Positions 42,119 to 55,072 of a stretch of 64,000 nt of DNA are shown piece by piece. The notes under the pieces are model-generated. The model made no database searches, had not been told where the DNA came from, and worked only from the letters and a program-made list of their open reading frames with translations. Made by a program: the position numbers and the translations under genes. Origin of the DNA: Paramacrobiotus metropolitanus (Eukaryota; Tardigrada; Eutardigrada; Parachela; Macrobiotidae); the NCBI RefSeq assembly GCF_019649055.1, contig NW_026570295.1:558001-622000 (forward strand). Reading direction: 5' to 3'. The first letter of the stretch is position 1; every line of letters starts with the position of its first letter.

Positions 42119-43427
42119 GGCTTTTAATTAATATTTAATAATATGATTTTTTATTAGGGATAGATGACCATCGTGGAACGAAAATGAAAGTGAGTATTAA
42201 TCAGTTTAACGCGGAAGACGATATGCCGCACAGTTCAATGTTTTGTTGTGTGTTCGTTCACCGGAATTGACTTTGGCATGCGCGCTACTGTCGGCAGCTC
42301 TGACTTACAATCTGACTAAATGAGGAGGCTACGGTCTATGTTAAAAAGCCAGCGAACAGCCTTTTTTGCCCGCTGAGGCTGGTTGATCAATGCAGCCTCA
42401 CTGTTGTGACTATAAATAGACTGAAGACAGCGCATTCCGGTGCTGCCAAAAAGCGCAAGCGGAGTGCTGCCTTGCTGTATCGATCGATCGCGCACATGTG
42501 TGTGTGAGTGGGTAAATCCGCTCGCATTCACTTACACACGTATGAGTGTGGCTGTCTGTGCGCGTACTAGCTGTACAAACCGGTTTTCGCTGTCTTCGCT
42601 ACAACGCATACCCTAAACCCGTAGCTTCCTTTCTTGCTCGCATTGTACTTATGCTTACATACACAAACAACCTACCGGCGTTTTGCATGCAATACCAGTA
42701 TGCGTAATCATAGCCGCAGGTGCTTTTTGTGGTGTTAGTACGGTTGTACACGCAAGAGGATCACAATAATTATTATCATTATGAAATACAGTTTTTTCAG
42801 TAAAAAAAATTGCTGCTGGTATATAATGCTATTCTGGAAACGCATGAAGGATAATTTATATACAGTATGTTATATACAGTATGATTCAGCAACTAGAAAA
42901 AAACTACTGCGGTTTGCCAAGATAACCTACCCAGATCAGGCCAGATGGCAAATCGCTTGTTTAGCGGTGAGTATACTTCGAGTCCGGACCAGAGATAAAT
43001 GCTTTATTTACAAAACAACTTGCCAAACGATTTCCGGTGACCTTGCACAAGGGGGCCATGTAAGTGGCCACGTACAGACGTACAGTCTGTACGTCCTATT
43101 ACGCTCGGGCAATTTGTTACAGCTCGCTGATTTTGTTGTGCATATTAGACAAAGTTTTCTTTTATGGGAGTGATTGCCTTTTTGCAGGAGACATTGAGTT
43201 AATACGAGTATCATAATTTATTACAAAGATAATACCAAAGCTCAGTTTTCCCATTTGCTCTCAGAAGAGATTTACGACAGAAAAAACCAGACGTGCAAAA
43301 ATTACTGCACAAGCTCTGCCAACCAACATGAATTCTTCGCACAACTAACCATATACCGCAATAATGATAAATTTATCATAGCACAGTTTTCAATTTTTGC
43401 CGCCAGGCAAAATGTGAATGTGGTGCC
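42119..43427. other. intergenic region between GPCR copies B and C
   Basis: No gene recognised. TG/CG-rich short repeats occur near 42480-42560. Confidence 0.5.
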
Positions 43428-45935
43428 TCACTTGCCGGTGCTACTACTTCCATTCGAGGACTTCTCACTAAGCGGCATCACCGTACTGGACATGGTCTTA
43501 CTGGAACTGAATGACTCCAACGACCGTTTTTGCACCGGTTGTATGGCTTCCAATCCGCTCATTACGCCCCGCTGCGTATCATACGCACCCGGATGTCCGG
43601 TGGGCGTGGTCGCGCCGCTCCGCCCGTCCAGACGCCGGAACGGTTGCGACTGCCACAGTTGCCGGCACCCCTTACGGAAAGCGCTACTAACGCCGTAATA
43701 CAGCAGAAAATTACAGGAATAATTGGCAATAAAGATAATATCGCTGAGACGCAAAAGGATGGCATGCTGGTTTTCGGTGGGCGGAGTGTAACACAGCGGC
43801 GACGCGCTGACGGCTATCCAAAGATTGAAGACGACCTTGGGCGACTGGGTGACGATGTAGAAGAGCGCTACGGTCAGCAGCATCTGGATGGCCGCGCCAT
43901 CTTTACCGGCATCCACATCCGGGTTGGTGGCGCTGCTGTGTACGTACAAAGTGCGGAATCGGCGCTGACGGCACAAGCACACAGCGACGATGCTGTTTAG
44001 AGTCAGGATTATGGCGAAATTCAACACCGGCACAATTATCTGCAAAACACCAGCCACTGGGAAAATTGCTTCGGTATTTAAAGTTAGTTTAGGTCAAGAA
44101 AAATCATGTTTTCATCTTTAAAAGCGCTTTGCCTATAATAATTTGCATTAAAAAAAATCGTTCTGAAGTAAATCATTAACAGCGTTGGGATATTTTCTGG
44201 CGTGTGGTTATTTTAGCAGTAGTTGAAGGCAGTCATTAGTTTCAATTAAAAAATTGCTTTATACCTTATGCATCGTTGGAAATCGTTTTTTCATGTGGGC
44301 CAATAAAAAGAACTTTGGGAAACGGGCAGGAATTTACCAAAGTCTTGTGGCACTTTGTATATATAAACATTTGTACTTTATACATTTGTATGTAATTGTA
44401 TACTTTTGTATATTGTGTACTGTAGCAGCTTGTTGAAATTGCACCACAGAGTCTGGTGTACGGATACCGACGCACACGCTGCTCGATGTTCTACGTAGCG
44501 TGTGCGATATCTGGCGGGTGGCGGGCTACGGCCGGATCTAAACGTGGTGCCATTTCATCTAGCGGCTACAGTATAATTATACAAAAGCATATTAACACGC
44601 GATAAAAGAAATATGATTGAAAAATTCGACAACGAGAAAATTTGTTTGTTACCGTATTACCGTGAAATATTTTTGTGCCGAACGCCAGTTTTTTAGCACG
44701 ACGGGGAATGGTAAAAATGTTGACTGAAAAGAACAGAATTATTATTGCAGTCATAGGTACACTTTAAGCCGGTAACGTGTTCCCTACCGGGCATCGCGGA
44801 TCATCCCAGAAATAAAAGTAATAGTAGTCGTACAGATTGTACACAACGGCTAGTACGGCTAAGACGAATAGGCAGCACACGGTGAAAAACGTGCGTTTGC
44901 GACTGACCAGCCTTCCATATTGCAACGGCAGTACAACGGCCAGCAAACGCTCAACGGTAAAGCTGATTAATATCCTGTGGGAAATCCACAAAAGCGATAA
45001 TTTCTGCATTTTATTAACATCTTGCTAAAGAAATTGTTTTTTTTTCATACCAGTCAGAAAAATTTATAAATACGTCGGCAAAAAACGCTATGCCGCCACT
45101 GGCCCCGCTCAGGAAGGATTTGTAGTAGGGATCGGCAATGGCGGCGTCGATTGTGGAACTGAAATATACCAGCTGACCCCACCTACGATAAAACGGTGCA
45201 GACAATGCGATGGCCTTGTGCTGATCATTTCCGGGTTTCTTTAATCCCTTGCATTGATCAAGTAGTTTTTAGGTTACAAGGTTGTGGTTGAGAATTCAGT
45301 CAATGGAAAACTCCCAGCGATTTATCCTTTAAATCGAGTGCGTCGCATATAGCACCGCAAAACATTCCGAAATAAACTAAAACTTTTTTATATTTTCACA
45401 ATACTATCAAACATTATTAAAAGTACTTACCTGGTCAAATAGTTTGGGTATAGAAAAATTATAAAAGAATTATTATTATTATTCATTTATTATTATTATT
45501 CATTTATTGTGCAACTGATAAGCGAGAGGTTCTTATTAGTGCTACGGCTTACACCGCACAAATGTCGGAAATGGCCAAAGCAACCAGATAAACATCGGCG
45601 GACCAGCGTTTATTACGGCGCCCGTTCTGTTTGCGCAGTATGGCAATGGTCAAGAGATTCCCGATGGTGCATAAGGCCAGCAAGGTAGGATAGATGGCAA
45701 TATAGGCATATTTGATGGGATGCTCACTGATTAGCGTTACATTCTTCAGCGGTCGATGGCAATTATCTTCGTCAATGTAATCCGCTTTCTGCGCCACGAA
45801 GTCCTCCACACTAATATTCCATTCGGCCAGGGCGCGCAGCAACTTCTCACAGGTGTCCGCCGTGAAATTGTATGTCTCGGTGTAATTGTACACTTCGTAT
45901 CCGAGATCGTTCAGCGTCACATTATCAAAATCCAT
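43428..45935 (-). CDS. rhodopsin-family GPCR copy C, four exons (437 aa)
   Basis: Exons 45935-45553, 45182-45051, 44974-44788 and 44039-43428 (383, 132, 187 and 612 nt) join in phase. I chose the ATG at 45935 because MDFDNVTLND is conserved with copy A; an in-frame ATG at 45977 would add 14 mostly hydrophobic residues. TM1 IYPTLLALCTIGNLL, the DRY-equivalent TVERLLAV, TM6 MLLTVALFYIVTQSP and TM7 NYSCNFLLYYGVS are visible. The Ser/Thr-rich tail (SLESFSSSKT) could be phosphorylated. The paralogue A tail is nearly identical, implying recent duplication. Confidence 0.85.
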
Positions 45936-45977
45936 TGCATTAGAAATTATGGCAATAATTATTAGCAAACTATCCAA

Positions 45978-47595
45978 AAAAGATCCCGGCTGTAATAATT
46001 TATTTTTTTTAATAGAAAATCTGGATTAAATTAATAAATTCTCGAGCGAAAAAGCACGGGCTGATTTTCAGAAGAAAGCGAAAGTGGGCAGCGCGACCGT
46101 TGCGTAAAAAAAACGCTATCAGATCTTACTAGTGTCCGTTCACCGCATCGTCACTGTTTTACTAGCGCATTCTTCTCACACCTAAAGGATGCTACATATG
46201 CATAAATGTAGCTGGAGGTGTTTTTTGTGGTCTCTAACGGCGGAGAGAGAAAGTGAGACAGTGATGATCACAAGGTTACGTGATGGTTGTTTTTATAGCG
46301 AACAATCGTTGTGCTAACGCAGCGTCCGCTAAATGCCGGCACCTGTCGACAATTACCGCAGTCACTGCAGCGGAGACAATGAGGATGATTTGCGCGCTCT
46401 GCATCACTGAGTTTGTGTTAGTTGATTATGTAAATTGCATACTTTTGTATCAATTCCATAACCAGCTTCGACGACGAGCCAAAGTGTAAACGAGAAGTGT
46501 TAACGTGATTTGCACTACATACGCGTACAACCTAGAATATCGTTCGGGAACTCTCGCTGACCTTGTAGGACTGCACTATAATCACCGTTTGTTAAAAATC
46601 TTACCATTTTCCATTTTCTTAAAAAACACACATGTTTTGACTTGTTACTGCATCACGCATCAGGATAAATTAAACTTACTCTCCAATTGAAAAGGTTGCA
46701 GTACCGTTCAACACCCGTTCTTCCTGTAATGAGGATCATTATGTTTCTACTTTATTTAAGTACACCAGTCACTCATCAGCAGCTGGGCCTTAAAAATCCT
46801 GAAATTTTAATTCGGCAGTATCAGTGTAATCCTTGAGCGGTACATACGCCACCTGTGTCAGTGACTGTTAATTTCACATAACCTAGAAAACAAGAGAGTT
46901 TCCTTGCGTAATGGGTAAATATTTTTTTATTTTTTAGGCGAAGCGATCCACATCTAGCTACGTATATTATTAATATACCGTAATTTTGCAAGCAGGTTGA
47001 TTCGCAAAGTCTCTGCGACGTGTACCATAATCAACACCGTTGTTTTTTTTCTTATTCCGGTTTATGATGACCCCATATATAATAACAGAAAGATTTTTCA
47101 ACACATCAGCATAATAATATTATTAAATCGAGGCTCTTGAGACAGCGTAGTGGACGCTTTGTATCGTAAATGGACCAACGCATACTCAGTAGATATCTGG
47201 CGTACTCGTAGTTGCTCAAGTATTAACCGTCTCGCTGGCTGATTTGACACTCGTATTTTACCGCGCGTACCCTTGTTTTTCACGCATAATGTTTTTACTG
47301 AAGAAATTTATGATCTATGGCCATAACGCGAGTTTAGACTCTTAGATACTTTATGCAACGTTTACACGACGGCCACGTAGCACCCGTAGCCAACTATCCA
47401 TTCATAAGACCGACCAGCTTATCCATTTTAATTTGTCATCCCCCTGAAGCTATGAAATGAAGAAGCTACCCGGCGCACCTTTTTTGATCGCGGTAGTATT
47501 TAAGGTGGGCTGCCGTTGTTTTATTTGTTGCCGCACTAAACGCTAAATCGTTGTTTTTTTCGTTGTTAATCTGAGACTGCGCTGCAGCCACAGTC
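45978..47595. other. intergenic region
   Basis: No gene recognised. A TATA-like GTATTTAAG at about 47497-47505 lies roughly 95 bp upstream of the NTR-like gene's ATG and may be its core promoter. Confidence 0.4.
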
Positions 47596-48282
47596 ATGTC
47601 GATGCTGAAGTTGTCGTTCTTGTTGGTCGGCCTCGTGGCTATCGTTTGCGCCGCTCCTAGTCAGCCGGGCGATTCCGATTCTCAACAAATTGCTACAGTA
47701 TGTACTATATGTAATATAACTGTTTCACGAAGAGCAAATATTCCTTATTGTAGAAATTGTAAAAGTTATATTTATTTACAGAATAATAATCATGGCATTA
47801 GCCATTATGTACCATGTGTTTATTAACATTAACTAATGCTGCAACGTGTGATTGGTTTAGGATGCTTTTTTCGGAATCGGCAGTATCGCCCCCAAGGAAT
47901 CACCGGCCTATGCAAAATGTGGTGCCAAATTCCGCAAAGCCCGAATAACCGTTAAAACGTACAAGAAGGAAATCGACTCCGGTTCGGTATTATACAACAT
48001 GAAGGTCAGTGTAGATGATAGATCATCCCATAAAGTTAAAACAGCACGTCGGTTATTTCTGCGCTTATTCATATCTATGGTACCGGAAATGCTCTAAAGA
48101 TATAGCAGACTGATATTCAATGCGCTAACATTGCTTATTTTATGGATTAAAAGGTTGACATCGCCGAACCTAGCTCGGGATCCAGTACAGGACGTACCTA
48201 CCGCAATAAGACATTTAAGGTCTTTAAAGCGCGCACGTCTGGTCAGCTGTTCATACGGGAAAATCCATGCGACAGCCTTTAA
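47596..48282 (+). CDS. small secreted NTR/TIMP-like protein, three exons (124 aa)
   Basis: Exons 47596-47697, 47861-48004 and 48154-48282 are all phase 0, with donors GTATGT and GTCAGT and acceptors TTTAG and AAAAG. Exon 1 encodes a signal peptide (LSFLLVGLVAIVCAA). The mature part has AYAKCGAKFRKARITVKTYK, KEIDSGS, YRNKTFKVFKA and a final Cys. That order recalls the N-terminal half of netrin/TIMP (NTR) domains, in which a strand is followed by VDSG-like and VFKG-like motifs. Only two Cys remain after the signal, far fewer than true TIMPs, so inhibition of metalloproteinases should not be assumed. Confidence 0.65.
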
Positions 48283-48880
48283 AAAATTGCTTTATGTGGG
48301 ACATTCTGTTAGGTGTTTTATGCAACCGGGTTTTAATTGGTTTTATGGCGTTTACGTTTCTGATGGCGGGTTGTAATAATATACACCCATGAGACAAAGC
48401 GTTTAAAGAATTCATATCTTCTCGTTCGCATGTAACTGGCTTCATGCGCATTCACATGGTCGACAGCAACCTGTTTTTTTGTGCATAGACTACGAAAAAT
48501 AGGTGCGCTTGTTAAATTCGAAGACAGTTCGCAAAAACGTGAATGATGAATCATCGATGGCTTTCGGGCCAGTTACGGCAAGTAATTTCTGTCTTTGGTC
48601 TGCCTATAACCGATTAATTTAGTCCAAGCTGCTAAAGTGCTAATGTACTTTCCGCATATTGCGGCTTGTTTTTGTGATCAACGAATTATTCTTTCATTAT
48701 TATACCGCAAAGGAGTTTAACAAGTACAAAGATCTGCTCTGCAACTGTAACTGACAGATCCAATATTAGCCAAAAACACAGCCTGTTAAGGTATAGATAC
48801 AAACACGAAACAAATACAGTATAAGCATCACCAAAACAAAACAATGACGGTTTATTGAATAACTATAATATGGTCATCCA
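48283..48880. other. intergenic stretch
   Basis: Nothing recognised between the NTR-like gene and the LINE fossil. Confidence 0.4.
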
Positions 48881-49767
48881 TGTGTATAACAAGCAGCTTA
48901 CGTGCTTACTGCTGACGCGGGCGGTTGCGATGTTGACTGTTTTGCAGATGACACAATTGTGCATGCCATGCCAAAACAAAAACTATTGCTGCAGCGAAAC
49001 TGAACGGTGGATTAGCTCGGGTTGGCAAGATTATGGAAGAAAATCTGCTGCACGTAAATGGAAAAAAGTGCCAGGCGATGTACAGTATGTATGTTCTGAC
49101 CGAAACACACAACCGGATCCGGAAATCGCCATCAATCTGTCGGTTGTCGGCATTGCTAGTTGCGTTCGATATCTCGGCGTTGAGACTGATAACCACTTGA
49201 AGTGGAGCGAGCAGTTCAGAAAGGTACAACGGAAAGGGAATTTTGGCACTGCCATGATTAATTTGGCACTGCATGTCACAGCGCAAAGGTCTTTATCACG
49301 CCTGCTTCGGTTGCCATATCGCACACCGGTCTCCGGTATGCTCTGCAGCGTCTTTGACTGAGCGCGACAAGCTAGCCGGACTACAACGTAAAGCTCTGAA
49401 AACCATTACTGACTACAAGATGCCGGTTACTCCGGAACTGTATCAGAAGTTGGGTATTCTTCACATATCCGACCGATGGCGTCAGAGCGAAGCGGTGTGG
49501 CTGTTCAAGATCTGGAACAAAAATCAGTTCCCGCTTCCGGCCTACCTCCTGGATATGGTTCAAGTAAAAGATAACACTATGCACTATAATTTGCGGAAGC
49601 CGGCACGGATCGAAGTTACCCGGGCCAAGAAAGTAATCGGAGGGTGGACTATGGAAATGCGTTTAAAGCGTCTGCTTGATAAAATTATTGCTGTTAACCA
49701 TAAAATTCTTGATGCCAGTTCTGTACCTGCCTTTAAGTTCGTACTCAAGTCTGTGGATCTGTCTTAA
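48881..49767 (+). pseudogene. fossil non-LTR retrotransposon reverse transcriptase (C-terminal part)
   Basis: The RT catalytic motif appears as CDVDCFADDTIVHAM at about 48928-48972. In other frames follow VRYLGVETDNHLKW (the LINE RT thumb motif) and the conserved ending KLGILHISDRWRQSEAVWLF. At least two frameshifts and an in-frame stop separate these pieces. The remainder of the element, including the endonuclease and 5' RT, is absent. Jockey/CR1-like by motif style. Confidence 0.85.
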
Positions 49768-51083
49768 CTCTTTACATTGCATTTAAAAATGTTCTTGTTC
49801 GACCAGACTTGAAGTCCCTTTGGGGTTGTCTGCTCTTGTGCCGTAATAATAATAACAAAGGGTAGAATATTGTAACATGCATGTAGACATGATGTAGGTA
49901 AACTAACCATGGTACATAAAACGTAAGTTGTGAAGTACTGTATGTGTTGGACCATGCACAGCCACTGCTCGCTTCGTTAATGGAGTGACGTGGAGTGGTG
50001 TGATCAGAAAGATACCGTAATTATCGAGTTTGAAGCCCCCCCAAATACAAGCCCCCCCCGTAATTAGAGCCCACCCCTAAGGTCGTATGAACTTATAAGC
50101 CTCCCCCCCCGAAATAGAGGCCCATGGGTTTAGCTAAATACCGTGAAGCCCATATTTAAAAAATGCCAAAGAGCTGGTCTGAAAAACTGAAGCCCCCCCC
50201 CCTCAAATACAAGCCCATGCCCGTAATTGGAGCCCACCCCGTGGGTCATTTGAAATATTTGTAACCCTGGGCTTCTAATTCTATAATTACGGTACCACGC
50301 TATGGCAGAGGTACCTTTCAGATCATAACGTACCTTCAGCCTTTCTGATTGTCTGGACGAAGCTGGCCGCCTCCGGATCGCGAAATATCACTATATGTAC
50401 CCATGTCAAACAAAATTTTAGCGCAACGATTCGGACATTAGCAAATAGAACGCTGCTTGTAATGCTCGATGTGACGATCTTTTAATAATTAATGAAGAAG
50501 TAAACCTGACCAGCCATTTACACAGGGTACGGTAACATGAAGCAGATGGTTGTGTTGGGTTGAGGAGCATACTGCTTCTGCAACATGCGCCAAATCCTAT
50601 AACCACTACGGCTGCCAGCCGGCTCCGTTCAACAAACCACTAAGCCCGTCGCGATAATCGAGTACGCGTCCGTTGTCCATCGTCCCGGGTGACGTTGGCA
50701 GAGGTCAGGTCGGATCGAGGTCTTGTGTCCGTGTTTCATCTGTTTGCGCAATTTTCCTTTTACTCTTTCGGAAATATTAAGGTTTTACAGGATTCGCTTC
50801 CTAATCCTTTTACGAATTTCAGGCCCGTTTAAGGGCGGCCATCCTGTTGATAAGTTTTTGTGTTTTCTCGGTTTGTATTTGTCTGCTGGGTCGACTAACT
50901 TCTTTGTCGTATATTTGCGGAACTAGTCAATTAGCTTGCAGATAATTCAAAAATATTTGCTTGACAGTTCTCCTCATAACTTAGTGTAGTGTTCAGTTGA
51001 GCTTAGTGTTTAATCTGATACTGGTCACAACCTAGCTCACAAGTCAGTATCTGTATGGTGTGTGTCCCAGCGGTATCCGTCCT
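49768..51083. other. intergenic region with C-rich repeats
   Basis: From 50030 to 50290 there are two copies of a roughly 150-bp block containing GAAGCCCCCCCC..AAATACAAGCC and GTAATT.GAGCCCACCCC. No gene recognised. Confidence 0.5.
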
Positions 51084-51970
51084 TTAGCAGTTCTCGTTGC
51101 GCGAGTAGTCGGTCTGATTAAGGTCAACAGTGTCTGCTCCCGTGGGAATCTCCACCGCACAGTCGATCGGCACGTAGATGTCCTCGCGACTCATCCAACC
51201 GCTGCGCCAGGTAGTGCAGAAAGTGTAAACGTCGCCCTGCTCCACGGCAGTGCGCAAGAGCGCCGGCTGACTGCGCCACCACCGTCGAAACCAGACAAAC
51301 TCGCAGCCGCAGTGAAGCCGCCACAAATAATCGCGATGGCGTTCCTCAAACACCGCTGCCGGCTCAATGATGGCCTTGTGGCTGGTGTACACGCCGTACT
51401 CCAGTGACACAATCCGCAAATCCGGAAGGTCACCGAAGGCATCCACCTCCAGGCTACGAATCGTGCAGTTCCAGAAGACGATTATGCGCAGTTTCCGGGA
51501 GCGTTGGAAGTCGGCCCGCTTGACGTCGATATCAGCGCAGTTCGCCACCCAGAAATCGAGCGCGTTGAAGAGGTCGTACTCGTTGATCTTCTTCGTGGGG
51601 CGGGTATCGATACAGCCCACCAGATTGAACACCATAATCCGCTCCCGTACCGGCGCCAAATCCGCAGCGATGACCGTTGCCGCGGATTCACCGGTCAACA
51701 TCAGGCGAATCGGTCGGGGGTCCAGCTTTGCTAACAGCGGCACCATTCGCCGGACTTCCTGTGCCGTCCCATTGGGATAATCGCAGTCATCATTCCAGGT
51801 GGGTGTCAGGCCGAACTGTTTACAATCCTCCACGCGGAAATTTAGTGACCAGCACGGTGTGCTGTAGAAAAGGCGGCATTCCTCCTCGGTGCCAGGTGCT
51901 GTTGTCAAAACGGGGAAGCTCTGCTTGGCGCTCTCTTCCTCTGGGCATGCGGGATGCGCTTTTTTCGAGT
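51084..51970 (-). CDS. LRR protein, type I, main exon (paralogue of the gene at 29.8 kb)
   Basis: The exon starts after CCTTGCAG at 51971 in phase 1, like its paralogue. About 295 residues are visible: N-terminal Cys cap (TEEECRLFYSTPC), LRRs (IDVKRADFQRSRKLRIIVFWN, SLEVDAFGDLPDLRIVSLE) and the cap LHCGCEFVWFRRWWRS. No membrane anchor follows. Nearly every structural position matches the 29.8 kb gene. The signal-peptide exon is not identified. Confidence 0.72.
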
Positions 51971-52303
51971 CTGCAAGGCTCAGATTTCAAACATTTCGCT
52001 ATATATTGTACTTTGTGGTTATCACAAACGAGAATCGGCGCATCTCCTGTTAAGCTGCCTACAGTTAAACTGTTCAACTGTAAGACGAAAAAAGAGGATG
52101 CTTCTACAGCAACGTATATTGCACAAACAAGCGGTTCTCTGTTCGAACACAATGCTGACAACTGCCAATGTTTTACTATGCGCATTGGATGCTGCTGCAC
52201 ACTGTGTACAGATTTTGTTATATGTGATCGCGAAGTCCACTTCTGTTCTTCGTCATACATGATACATCCAAGTCAGTTTCACTGTTTTGACTGGCTGATT
52301 AAA

Positions 52304-53121
52304 TTACTTACACGAGAGCTCATTGGCCGAGTATACTTCCTGTACGAAATCCACGGCAGCGGATCCGTTGGGAAAGGGAGTCTGAGCGCAGTTGACGGAC
52401 AGAAAGACATCTTTCCGCGTAAAGTTGTCACTGCGCCAGGAATCATAGGGAATGTCGTAGACGTCGCCTTCGGCCGCCTGCTGCCACAGTCCATTAACGC
52501 GCCACCAATCGCGGAACCACTGGAATTCACAGCCGCAGTGCAATCGCGCCAGATAGTCCCGCACGTCGGCGTCGAAAACCTGCATCGTACTGAAGCCCCG
52601 CTCTAAGGCCAGCAAACGCAGTCCCGGCAAGTCGCTGAAAGTCCCCGCTTCCAGCAGGCGCAGTGCCGTGTTGTAAAAAGTAATAAGACGCAGTTTGCTG
52701 GAATGCCAGAAATCGCTGCGGCGAACGTCCAGATCACGGCAGTCACGGAGCCCGAATTCAAGCAACTGCGGAAAGCGTAATACGGACAGCGTGTCTGTGG
52801 CACGGTGAGACTGACAGCTATTTAAATAGAAGATCACTGTCTGTTCCCGGACTGGAGACAAATTCGCAAAAGTCACAGCTTCTCCGTCGAACAGGTCGAT
52901 GCGCATCGCCTTGATGGGGGGTTTGGACAAGGATGCGGCTAACTGCTGCACTTCTTGTGGTGTGGCATCACGGCTGCAATGGAGCGTCAAACCTTGTTTG
53001 GCGGTGCAGTTGTTGCTGCCGTATCCAGGCAGATGACAGTTGGCCGTAAACTGTCGCCGACACTGGTCGCGCGTCATCGGCTCCACCGAGAAACGCACAA
53101 GGGGCACAAAGATCTCATTGG
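52304..53121 (-). CDS. LRR protein, type II, main exon (paralogue of the gene at 31.5 kb)
   Basis: It starts after GATCACAG at 53122 in phase 1. The N-terminal cap SVEPMTRDQC, LRRs (LDVRRSDFWHSSKLRLITFYN, LLEAGTFSDLPGLRLLALE) and the cap LHCGCEFQWFRDWWRVN match the 31.5 kb gene throughout. It stops at 52304 soon after the last Cys, so it is probably secreted. It is followed downstream on the same strand by the type I gene at 51.1 kb. Confidence 0.72.
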
Positions 53122-53574
53122 CTGTGATCGGTGACTGGCCATCTCTGACACCTTTGAATAATGACGGTTGGAATAAATAGAGGTATGGAAATGTATTCCA
53201 GAGGAAAATAGCAGTTATTTAAGAGACAGTAATGCGTGTAACAGATTCTTTCACAAAGAACTGCCAACACAAAAACACATACGTACAGAAATTTGGTTAG
53301 TAGTTTTATCTCAGCCTAAATTATCGCTGGCAGTAGCCATCAGAGCAGGACAAATTCAGTCATGGTTACACCATTTAAGGTGGTTGAAATTTTGACATCA
53401 TAAAACAATCGAAGCCCTTTATACTACGGGACATTCGGGCGACCACCACCAAGACAGCAGCAAAGTTTCCTCTAACAGTAGCTAGGCTTTAACACTTAAA
53501 AACGGCAGAGCTCGAGCTTGAGCTACTCTGTACTGCCTAAACACGCTATGAAATGTTCAATTATATTTACGCAC

Positions 53575-53945
53575 CGTGGCTGAAGGTGTAAGGGAAAACG
53601 CTGCTAGGACCATCCCCTGCACGAAGCTGGTTACAGTTAGCATCGCTTTGGATAGAATGCATGTCCAGCACGTAAACTAGATCTCCGACTTGTGTGGCGA
53701 ATGGTGTTATGTACTGTACCAGCAACTGGCTGTCTGTCAAAATCCAACGGTGGTACGAATGAGTTTGCATCATTAGATCTGCATTTCCAGTCGAAATCCG
53801 TGCCGACAAGCGCAAATTCCTTCCGGCTAGGTACCTTTGTCGGATTGCTCAATGTTTCGTTGTACTGCTGATCATTGCCTCCATAATGTATTACCATACT
53901 GATTTTTCTAACAATCGCTACTTTGCATACAGTTATATGTTGCAT
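53575..53945 (-). CDS. upstream exon(s) of the type II LRR gene, possibly frameshifted
   Basis: The frame QYITPFATQVGDLVYVLDMH ... ends at a donor (CACG/GTGCGT, exon end 53575) in phase 1, which matches the LRR exon acceptor at 53121. A second frame further upstream (YYGG-like ... KEFALVGTDFD) looks coding too and joins only across a frameshift near 53800. This could be two exons or a broken one. The family is not recognised. Confidence 0.35.
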
Positions 53946-54984
53946 TTAAAATCTCGTGTATTACAGCCGTGAGTGTGTGTTAAAAACCCACAAATACGAA
54001 ATTTCCGGATAAGAACTTGAGACTCTCATTCGTCATTGCAGATTGTACGAGTACAAATATCTATGTATTGTGTGAAAAGCAGTTGCCGGTGTCCCTCAGA
54101 AATAGACAGAAGGCAGGTTCTGTGCTATGTCAGGCAAAAGCTCTCGATCAGAATATTTTAAAAATAAATAATCATTAGCCTTGAACAGCTCTGTATTGCG
54201 AAACTACATATATCACAGTAAAGAACATTAAGCTGCTGGCGCCAGCGAGGACTCCAGTGCATTGTTATCATCGTGCAGCGGTCCGATAAGTTTTCTGGCG
54301 ATGATATCAACAAAGCTGACGAAATGCCGAATGTGCCTGCAACCAGTAAAACAAAGCACAGTCTTAAGCAAAATAATTTGATTTCGGAAATTAAACCGTC
54401 GCTGCACTTTTACCTTAGCCTTCGCTTGTTGCGCTGCTGCTTATCATATCCCAACAGCATCGCAACTGTAACGTGGAAGAGAAGATATCCCTCCCGAACG
54501 GCTCTTCGCGGATGCAACAGGGCGCTGACGACGGTAATCATAATCACATACATCACTTCCAGTGGAAGGATCCACGGGAGCGTCATACATTTGATCAAGT
54601 GCAGCAGACAGACGAATTGGTTGCTAGCTCGGCCAAATTCTGTAGACAGTATTGGTACACGCATGATGAAGTCACCAATTTGAAAGTGAACTTTACTGTT
54701 AATAACTTAATAATGCATCAAACCAATGATGTGTGACCTTCGGATAGCGGGTCGGGTTGCCGATTAATGGTCCGTCGTTGTAAATTACGTGGCTGATCCT
54801 GCCCTTCATTTGCGCTGTTAGCCGCGGACTCGTGATAGGCAGAACGATTTTGACGATCCACCGGTCGGGGAATGTCCATATCACCCAAAACTAAACCGCA
54901 AATAATTGGTTGCTGAACATTATACTTCTATCAATAAAAAAATGTTAATGAATTGAGTCGGACGTGCATATATGTTAATCTCAG

Positions 54985-54987
<3 letters not shown>
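53946..54987. other. intergenic region, possible exon remnant
   Basis: A minus-strand frame at 54699-54884 (WTFPDRWIVKIVLPITSP, HHWFDALLSY) has coding-like composition but no clear splice signals or homology. Nothing else recognised. Confidence 0.3.

Positions 54988-55065
<78 letters not shown>
54988..55065. repeat. (TA)n microsatellite
   Basis: About 38 TA units without interruption. Confidence 0.98.

Positions 55066-55072
<7 letters not shown>

Noticed and set aside
29817-45935. LRR exons and GPCR exons being parts of one LGR-type receptor
   Set aside because: LRR main exons end in their own stops, lie in separate pairs, and the GPCR genes have complete first exons with their own ATG.
51124-51780. 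Alternative frames on both strands within the LRR genes
   Set aside because: The LRR frame has a clear domain structure and a conserved paralogue; the others do not match between paralogues.
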